NCBI RefSeq assembly: GCF_964204645.1
Contig: NC_134030.1
Span: forward strand, 1 to 64,000
Direction: 5' to 3'
DNA from: Tubulanus polymorphus
Lineage: Eukaryota > Nemertea > Palaeonemertea > Tubulaniformes > Tubulanidae
Length of the DNA stretch: 64,000 bases
Part shown: piece by piece, positions 57,808 to 64,000 of the stretch
How the letters are laid out: each line of letters opens with the position of its first letter
How positions within the stretch are numbered: the first letter of the stretch is position 1
Made by a program: the position numbers and the translations under genes
Notes under the pieces: generated by a model
Databases searched by the model: none
The model's input: the letters and a program-made list of their open reading frames with translations, nothing else
Told to the model about the DNA's origin: nothing

Positions 57808-57984
57808 GAATTATTACCGGATGATGATGTTGAGTATGAGGAAGTACGAGCTCCACCGTTACCGGATAAAATCCCTGAACTAATCGATTTAACAGACCGC
57901 GACGTCATAGAAGCGGCAAATAGAATTCAGGCTCAGTTCCGCGGTATTAAAACACGTCAGAAATTACAACCAATGATTATTGAG
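57808..57984 (+). CDS. SPA17: SPA17-like gene, IQ exon 8
   Basis: Acceptor AACGTAAG|G, donor ATTGAG|GTGTGA, phase 0. It codes ELLPDDDVEYEEVRAPPLPD, then LIDLTDRDVIEAANRIQAQF and RGIKTRQKLQ. The linker is more diverged than in other modules. Confidence 0.87.
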
Positions 57985-58224
57985 GTGTGATTCTATGTTT
58001 CACTCACTCACACTCAGTCGATTAGAAGAATTAGTCAGTTAAACGATGTTAGTTAATTAGTGCGTTAATGTGTTTAATTAGTTAATTAGTATTTAATTAG
58101 TGCGATGTAATTTTGTTGTCATTTCAGGACGAGGATATTTTCATCCTGTCCTCGTTAGGTTTTTTCATCTCAGTTGAGTTTTGTTTATAATTTTAATCTC
58201 AATGTGTTTTATGTATTCATCCTA

Positions 58225-58708
58225 CAGCAGCTGCTGCTGCTGCTGCCGCTGCCGCCGCCGCCGCCGCTGCTGCTGTGGTGGAGACAGCTGCTGCTGTGGT
58301 GGAGACAGCTGCTGCTGCTGCTGCTGCTGCTGCCGCCGCCGCCGCCGCCGCCGCTGCTGCCGCCGCCGCCGCCGCTGCTGCTGTGGTGGAGACAGCTGCT
58401 GCTGCTGCTGCTGCTGCCGCCGCCGCCGCTGCTGCTGTGGTGGAGACAGCTGCTGCTGCTGCTGCTGCTGCTGCCGCCGCCGCCGCCGCCGCTGCTGCTG
58501 CTGCTGCTGTGGTGGAGACAGCTGCTGCTGCTGCTGCTGCTGCCGCTGCTGCCTTCGCCGCCGCCGCCGCTGCTGCTGCTGCTGCTGCCGCCGCCGCCGC
58601 CGCTGCTGCTGCTGTGGTGGAGACAGCTGCTGCTGCTGCTGCTGCTGCCGCCGCCGCCGCTGCTGCTGTGGTGGAGACAGCTGCTGCTGTGGTGGTGGCA
58701 GCTGCTGT
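58225..58708. repeat. CTG/CCG triplet array with GTGGTGGAGACAGCTGCTG blocks
   Basis: Runs of (CTG)n and (CCG)n separated by eight GTGGTGGAGACAG or similar blocks. Two plus frames read Leu/Pro-Trp-Trp-Arg-Gln or poly-Ala-Val-Val-Glu-Thr without stops. A CCTACAG sits just before it, but the poly-Ala frame would need phase 1 while neighbours are phase 0, so it is taken as intronic. Confidence 0.9.
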
Positions 58709-58980
58709 AGCTGTCACTGGATTCATCTATTCCTCTCACCTCTATTTCAATGTTGACTCCTCTCAATCAAATCTATTTATTGTTTATAAATGTTGTTTAT
58801 CAATCTCTGATTTATTTATATTTCAACCGTTCAAAAAATCTCTTTATTTATTTTTCTCGACTTTTTTGTGTCTATTTCTGATTTTTCGATATTGAACTCT
58901 TTTTCGATGTAATCTCTGATTTATTTCGATGTGTATTATTTCTATTTATTGCTGCTATGGTTACTAATCCGGGTTTAAAG

Positions 58981-59097
58981 GATAAACCACGTCGTGTTTT
59001 GGGTATCGATGATTCGGAGGCGGTTGCCGCGGCGACTAAGATACAATCGTGTTATAAAGGTTATAAAACGCGAGTTCAATATCGCGGATATATCAAG
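58981..59097 (+). CDS. SPA17: SPA17-like gene, IQ exon 9
   Basis: Acceptor GGGTTTAAAG|G, donor ATCAAG|GTAAAA, phase 0, 39 codons. It codes DKPRRVLGIDDSEAVAAATK, then IQSCYKGYKTRVQYR. This starts a second module subtype: D/E-K-x-x-R-V-L-G-I-D in place of the acidic D-I-D-L, with Y-K-G-Y in place of F-R-G-H. Confidence 0.88.
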
Positions 59098-59388
59098 GTA
59101 AAATATTGGTTACTACGGTAACGTCATACTGCAGCCATTGTTGTCGATAAGCACTATCTCTATCTTTCATTCACTCTTCTTAATCCGGGGTTTAATCGCG
59201 ACCTAATCAGGTTTTTCTTTTTGTAAAAATCTTAAATAGAAATTTCTCTTAATTTTATTTGTAACACGCGATATAGCTGAGTTTACACAAACTGACACTA
59301 GGAGTCGCTAGTGGCACATCACTCACCTGCCAGGGTTAATTTCTCTCTATCTCTCTCTCTCTCTTTCTATGTTTCTCTCTGGTGACAG

Positions 59389-59514
59389 GATAAAGCTATT
59401 CGAGTGTTAGGTATAGATGTCGATAATGAAGATATGCAAATAGCAGCAACTAAAATACAGGCAAATTATAGAGGCTACAAATCTCGCAAAGAGTATGATG
59501 AGTTATTGAATAAG
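59389..59514 (+). CDS. SPA17: SPA17-like gene, IQ exon 10
   Basis: Acceptor TCTGGTGACAG|G, donor AATAAG|GTGAAA, phase 0, 42 codons. DKAIRVLGIDVDNEDMQIAA then TKIQANYRGYKSRKEY. Same subtype as exon 9. Confidence 0.9.
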
Positions 59515-59557
59515 GTGAAAATATACCTCATAACTGACTACAATAGACTAGAATCTA

Positions 59558-59838
59558 GTATAGTATAGTATAGTATAGTATAGTATAGTATAGTTTTGTA
59601 TCTGCATGTATAGATACAATGATTGTAGTTTTTTTGATACAGTGATTTTAGTTTTCTTGATACAGTGATTGTAGTTTTTTCGATACAGTGATTGTAGTTT
59701 TTTCGATACAGTGATTGTAGTTTTTTCGATACAGTGATTGTAGTTTTTTCGATACAGTGATTGTAGTTTTTTTGATACAGTGATTGTAGTTTTTTCGATA
59801 CAGTGATTGTAGTTTTTTTGATTCAGTGATTGTAGTTT
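59558..59838. repeat. TATAG microsatellite and 23-bp minisatellite
   Basis: (TATAG)n at 59560-59592, then about ten copies of GATACAGTGATTGTAGTTTT from 59615. Confidence 0.95.
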
Positions 59839-60011
59839 TAAGTAAATCAATTTCATCATCAGTTTGATATTTTATAAATGTTTTTTGTTATTGTTGTTAA
59901 TTTGTTTATCACTGGTGTAAAAATTCTCACTATTTCAATAGATTTTAAATTTGCTGTTTATTTATTTTCATTTATTTTTTCACGATATTTTGTGGTTTTT
60001 TTTTGGTTTAG

Positions 60012-60157
60012 GAGAAAGCTAGACGAGTTTTAGGCGTAGATTTAGATGATCCTGAATTACAGCGAGCAGCTTTACAAATACAAGCAGGTTATAAAGGTTA
60101 TAGAACTCGTAAAGAATATAAAAAAGCAAAAAAAGAGAAAGAAAAACGTTTAAAAAA
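60012..60157 (+). CDS. SPA17: SPA17-like gene, IQ exon 11, one base out of frame
   Basis: Acceptor TTGGTTTAG|G and a donor AAAAAAG|GTTTGT. It codes EKARRVLGVDLDDPELQRAA, LQIQAGYKGYRTRKEY and then a Lys-rich tail. From the acceptor to this donor there are 146 bases, one short of the multiple of three expected of a phase 0 module, and the frame hits TAA at 60150 inside an A-rich run. One missing A in the runs at 60118-60135 would explain it. Otherwise the exon is a terminal exon ending KKNV, or uses another donor. Confidence 0.75.
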
Positions 60158-60274
60158 GGTTTGTTTATGTTGGCAGCAATGTCGGCAGCAATGTCAGTCA
60201 GCAATGTCAGTCAGCAATGTCAGTCAGCAATGTCAGTCAGTGTGGTATTGTTTAAACCCCGTCAGATCCAAGCT

Positions 60275-61058
60275 TATGGTGACAGGTTCCTCCTACTCCT
60301 CAGATCTGGTGACAGGTTCCTCCTACTCCTCAGATCTGGTGACAGGTTCCTCCTACTCCTCAGATCTGGTGACAGGTCCCTCCTACTCCTCAGATCTGGT
60401 GACAGGTTCCTCCTACTCCTCAGATCTGGTGACAGGTTCCTCCTACTCCTCGGATCTGGTGACAGGTTTCTCCTACTCCTCAGATCTGGTGACAGGTTCC
60501 TCCTACTCCTCAGATCTGGTGACAGGTTCCTCCTACTCCTCAGATCTGGTGACAGGTTCCTCCTACTCCCCAGATCTGGTGACAGGTCCCTCCTACTCCT
60601 CAGATCTGGTGACAGGTTCCTCCTACTCCTCAGATCTGGTGACAGGTTCCTCCTACTCCTCAGATCTGGTGACAGGTTTCTCCTACTCCTCAGATCTGGT
60701 GACAGGTTCCTCCTACTCCTCAGATCTGGTGACAGGTTCCTCCTACTCCTCAGATCTGGTGACAGGTTCCTCCTACTCCCCAGATCTGGTGACAGGTCCC
60801 TCCTACTCCTCAGATCTGGTGACAGGTTCCTCCTACTCCTCAGATCTGGTGACAGGTTCCTCCTACTCCTCAGATCTGGTGACAGGTTCCTCCTACTCCT
60901 CAGATCTGGTGACAGGTCCCTCCTACTCCTCAGATCTGGTGACAGGTTCCTCCTACTCCTCAGATCTGGTGACAGGTTCCTCCTACTCCTCAGATCTGGT
61001 GACAGGTTCCTCCTACTCCTCAGATCTGGTGACAGGTCCCTCCTACTCCTCAGATCTC
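60275..61058. repeat. 30-bp minisatellite GGTGACAGGTTCCTCCTACT
   Basis: About 26 copies. Variant GACAGGTCCC recurs at 60374, 60584 and 60794 (210 bp, seven units) and then every 120 bp. 30 is a multiple of three, so open frames of up to 420 codons are artefacts. Confidence 0.97.
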
Positions 61059-61059
61059 C

Positions 61060-61412
61060 AGTTCCTCCTCTATAATTATCTCCTCCAGTTCCTCCTCTAT
61101 AATTATCTCCTCCAGTTCCTCTATGATGATCTCCTCCAGTTCCTCCTCTATGATGACCTCCTCCAGTTCCTCCTCTATGATGACCTCCTCCAGTTCCTCT
61201 ATGATGATCTCCTCCAGTTCCTCCTCTATGATGATCTCCTCCAGTTCCTCCTCTATAATGATCTCCTCCAGTTCCTCCTCTATAATGATCTCCTCCAGTT
61301 CCTCCTCTATAATGACCTCCTCCAGTTCCTCCTCTATAATGATCTCCTCCAGTTCCTCCTCTATAATGATCTCCTCCAGTTCCTCCTCTATAATGACCTC
61401 CTCCAGTTCCTC
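61060..61412. repeat. ~27-bp minisatellite CCTCTATAATGATCTCCTCC
   Basis: About 13 copies, directly joined to the previous array. Confidence 0.95.
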
Positions 61413-61414
61413 CA

Positions 61415-61845
61415 TGTTTCCCATCAATCTGTTCGTTTATTCTTGCTTTTTGTGGCTTTTTTATAGTATATTCTATTTCAGCATGTTCAGTAGTATTTAA
61501 CGCATGACGTTTATTTGAATCTGAATAAATTTTTTATATTTCTATAGTAATAGATACAGCACTAATATTCTAATACATGCATGGACAATATTAACTGAAT
61601 AGAGCACTACATTTATTACCGCAATATATCAATTAGATAAGCATGTGATAATACAGGGTTATGGTAAGCATGTATAACTAGAGGGGTAAGCTGATATACA
61701 CGTATACTGATAAGTTGCTATTATTTCCACTATGTTTAGCTTAGAGATGGACTTCACGTTAAACACATCGGGTTTGGACTAAATATGGTAAATCTACGGT
61801 GGCTTTGATATGTTTATTACACTATAGATGGCGCTGTGTGAAATC
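61415..61845. other. Unique intronic stretch with AATAAA at 61521
   Basis: AATAAATTTTTTATATT near 61521 could end a transcript that stops in exon 11, but there is no other support. No exon is seen. Confidence 0.35.
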
Positions 61846-61847
61846 AC

Positions 61848-62415
61848 TGAGTATCTGAGATGTCTATCAGTGACAGTATCTGGTAGACATCAGGGTTAGA
61901 TGTAAACATGCTGAGTATCTGAGATGTCTATCAGTGACAGTATCTGACAGACATCAGGGTTAGATGTAAACATGCTGAGTATCTGAGATGTCTATCAGTG
62001 ACAGTATCTGGTAGACATCAGGGTTAGATGTAAACATGCTGAGTATCTGAGATGTCTATCAGTGACAGTATCTGGTAGACATCAGGGTTAGATGTAAACA
62101 TGCTGAGTATCTGAGATGTCTATCAGTGACAGTATCTGGTAGACATCAGGGTTAGATGTAAACATGTTGAGTATCTGAGATGTCTATCAGTGACAGTATC
62201 TGGTAGACATCAGGGTTAGATGTAAACATGTTGAGTATCTGAGATGTCTATCAGTGACAGTATCTGGTAGACATCAGGGTTAGATGTAAACATGCTGAGT
62301 ATCTGAGATGTCTATCAGTGACAGTATCTGGTAGACATCAGGGTTAGATGTAAACATGCTGAGTATCTGAGATGTCTATCAGTGACAGTATCTGACAGAC
62401 ATCAGGGTTAGATGT
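61848..62415. repeat. 64-bp minisatellite GAGTATCTGAGATGTCTATC
   Basis: About nine copies, differing mainly at GGTAGACA/GACAGACA and GCTGAG/GTTGAG. It ends in a TA run at 62414-62433, 15 bp before the next acceptor. Confidence 0.96.
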
Positions 62416-62448
62416 ATATATATATATATATATGTTGTTTGTTTTAAG

Positions 62449-62490
62449 GGTGTTGATGTAAATCACGATGATACAGAAAGTCAACACGTT
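62449..62490 (+). CDS. SPA17: SPA17-like gene, short linker exon
   Basis: Acceptor TGTTTTAAG|G, donor CACGTT|GTAAGT, phase 0, 14 codons: GVDVNHDDTESQHV. No IQ motif. Confidence 0.7.
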
Positions 62491-62566
62491 GTAAGTGTTC
62501 ATTCAATAGTTACATTCACCATTCATCTCAACTGTCATCAATTCAATCAATGTTGTTTAATGTTAG

Positions 62567-62677
62567 GCCGAAGATACACCTGCAGCTGATGAGACACCTG
62601 CAGCTGAAGAGACACCTGTAGGTGAAGCCGCACCTGTAGTTGCCGATGATGCAGCTGCTGCTGAAGATGATGAGGAA
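62567..62677 (+). CDS. SPA17: SPA17-like gene, Ala/Glu/Pro linker exon
   Basis: Acceptor TAATGTTAG|G, donor GAGGAA|GTGAGT, phase 0, 37 codons. It codes AEDTPAADETPAAEETPVGE and an Ala/Asp/Glu stretch. The repeated (A)ETPA element recalls the repeats of the MGC acidic protein at 31927. Confidence 0.78.
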
Positions 62678-62924
62678 GTGAGTGTTGTACCACCGGACAC
62701 TTTTGTACCATAAAACCTGCATCCTTCTCCACCGCACCTGAATATCATATAACACCTGCATTTCATTTAGCATGTAATTGTAGCTGCATGTAATTGTAGC
62801 TGCATGTAATTGTAGCTGCATGTCATTAGCTGTGTTATATATATTCTGACACTCCTATAACGATGTACTGGTTTTGATTTAAGTTACATCCTGTACATGT
62901 TCATACCAGTAATCATACTGAAGA

Positions 62925-63560
62925 GTAATGTACCTGTCTGTGTCTGTCTGTGTCTGTCTGAACCTGTCAGTCTGTCTGTCTGTACCTGTCTGTATCTGTG
63001 TCTGTCTGAACCTGTCTGTCTGTGTCTGTCTGAACCTGTCTGTCTGTTTGACTGTCTGTCTGTCTGTGTCTGTCTGTCTGTCTGTCTGTCTACCTGTCTG
63101 TATCTGTGTCTGTCTGAACCTGTCTGTGTCTGTCTGAACCTGTCTGTATCTGTGTCTGCATCTGTTTGTATCTGTTTGTACCTGTCTGTACCTGTCTGTA
63201 CCTGTCTGTATCTGTCTGTACCTGTCTGTATCTGTCTGTATCTGTGTCTGTACCTGTCTGTATCTGTCTGTACCTGTCTGTATCTGTCTGTATCTGTGTC
63301 TGTACCTGTCTGTATCTGTCTGTACCTGTCTGTATCTGTCTGTATCTGTGTTTGTACCTGTCTGTACCTGTCTGTATCTGTGTCTGTACCTGTCTGTATC
63401 TGTCTGTATCTGTGTTTGTACCTGTCTGTATCTGTGTCTGTACCTGTCTGTATCTGTGTCTGTACCTGTCTGTACCTGTCTGTATCTGTGTCTGTACCTG
63501 TCTGTACCTGTCTGTATCTGTGTCTGTACCTGTCTGTACCTGTCCGTGTCTGTCTGTGTT
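62925..63560. repeat. CTGTCTGTACCTGTCTGTAT low-complexity array
   Basis: Units of CTGTCTGT(A/G)(C/T)CTGT at 8-12 bp over 630 bp. Cys/Leu/Val and Asp/Thr/Gln frames are artefacts. Confidence 0.95.
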
Positions 63561-63719
63561 TTGATATATGCACGTCACACCTCTGTCTTCAGTTAACGAG
63601 ATAAACTTTGTCCATTTCTCATTTGATTTCTATCATAAATTATTTTGTGTGAAAAAAGGAGATGTAATTTACGATTAAAAACTTGCCGAATATTCAATAA
63701 AAACTGTTCAAATTTTCAG

Positions 63720-64000
63720 GCAAAGAAAGCAGCAGCAGCAGCAGCAGCAGCTGCCGGAGAGGAAATAGATATTGATTTGAATGATCCGGAAGTTGAAGCA
63801 GCTGCCGTTAAAATACAAGCAAGTTTTAAAGGATTTAAAACAAGACAAGAACTAAAAGAAGATCAGTCTCGAAAAGGTGAGGAGGAAACAACAAACGATG
63901 AGCAGAAAAATAACGAGGAAGGAGAAGAGGAAATAGATATCGATCTAAATGATCCGGAAGTTCAAAATTCAGCGTTAAAAATACAAGCTAGTTTCCGGGG
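63720..64000 (+). CDS. SPA17: SPA17-like gene, double IQ exon (runs off the window)
   Basis: Acceptor AAATTTTCAG|G, phase 0. It opens with AKK and nine Ala (a GCA run), then EEIDIDLNDPEVEAAAVKIQ and ASFKGFKTRQE, a Lys/Glu linker, and a second module EEIDIDLNDPEVQNSALKIQ with ASFRG at the edge. This is the only exon after 44845 that holds two modules, so an intron between them has been lost or never existed. The exon's end and the rest of the gene lie beyond 64000. Confidence 0.9.

Noticed and set aside
58174-58895. Poly-Ala or poly-Leu/Pro exon in the SPA17-like gene
   Set aside because: The stop-free frames need a phase not offered by the flanking phase 0 exons, or give an implausible Leu/Trp-rich insert. 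Treated as intronic triplet repeats.
60161-61466. 304- and 420-codon frames
   Set aside because: 30-bp satellite with period divisible by three. No acceptor in phase with the IQ exons.

Overview
The window is nuclear DNA from an animal. Genes are split by GT-AG introns, three carry a usable AATAAA signal downstream of the stop, and the recognisable products are metazoan: LRRC58, a GT31 beta-1,3-glycosyltransferase, a multi-membrane RING-H2 protein, an Sp17-type RIIa domain with a long series of IQ motifs, and a Penelope-like retroelement fragment. A marine invertebrate, perhaps a spiralian, fits this mix, but no marker fixes the species. Roughly half of the bases are tandem repeats, in more than 40 arrays with units of 1 to 76 bp. 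Most long open frames in the window are artefacts of those arrays.

Layout. 1-3400: minisatellites, triplet tracts and a tentative first exon (1494-1600) of a small secreted or membrane protein. 3465-4893: a two-exon GT31 glycosyltransferase with AATAAA at 5022. 5100-8030: a tRNA-like sequence, two G-rich arrays, and a 5'-truncated Penelope-like element on the minus strand. 8290-14781: a 6.5 kb array of a 47-bp unit that can form a hairpin. 14854-16754: candidate later exons of the small membrane protein, all phase 1, with AATAAA at 17059. 18566-21054 (minus): a complete four-exon LRRC58. 21872-23930 (plus, divergent from LRRC58): a two-exon RING-H2 membrane protein whose intron is built from repeated copies of its own splice junctions.

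25150 to beyond 64000: one very large gene on the plus strand. A 5' leader and an exon coding for an Sp17-type RIIa docking domain (26173-26329) are followed by a second possible first exon coding for MGNSCKKQ (40779-40839). Both end in phase 1 and both can join the common exon at 44382. From there a chain of IQ-motif exons, nearly all phase 0 at both ends, runs off the window. About 13 IQ units are visible. In the first intron sits a separate gene (31927-33897) for an acidic Glu/Pro/Val-repeat protein starting MGCRQS, like BASP1/GAP-43 in style.

How the parts fit. RIIa domains bind amphipathic helices of AKAPs and IQ motifs bind calmodulin. I infer a locus producing calmodulin scaffolds whose location is set by the chosen first exon: AKAP or axonemal docking versus a lipid-anchored membrane form. 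The MGC acidic protein may be a functional relative. The introns carry the largest satellites, including a 6.7 kb, 41-bp array that appears to have grown out of sequence directly after an IQ exon.
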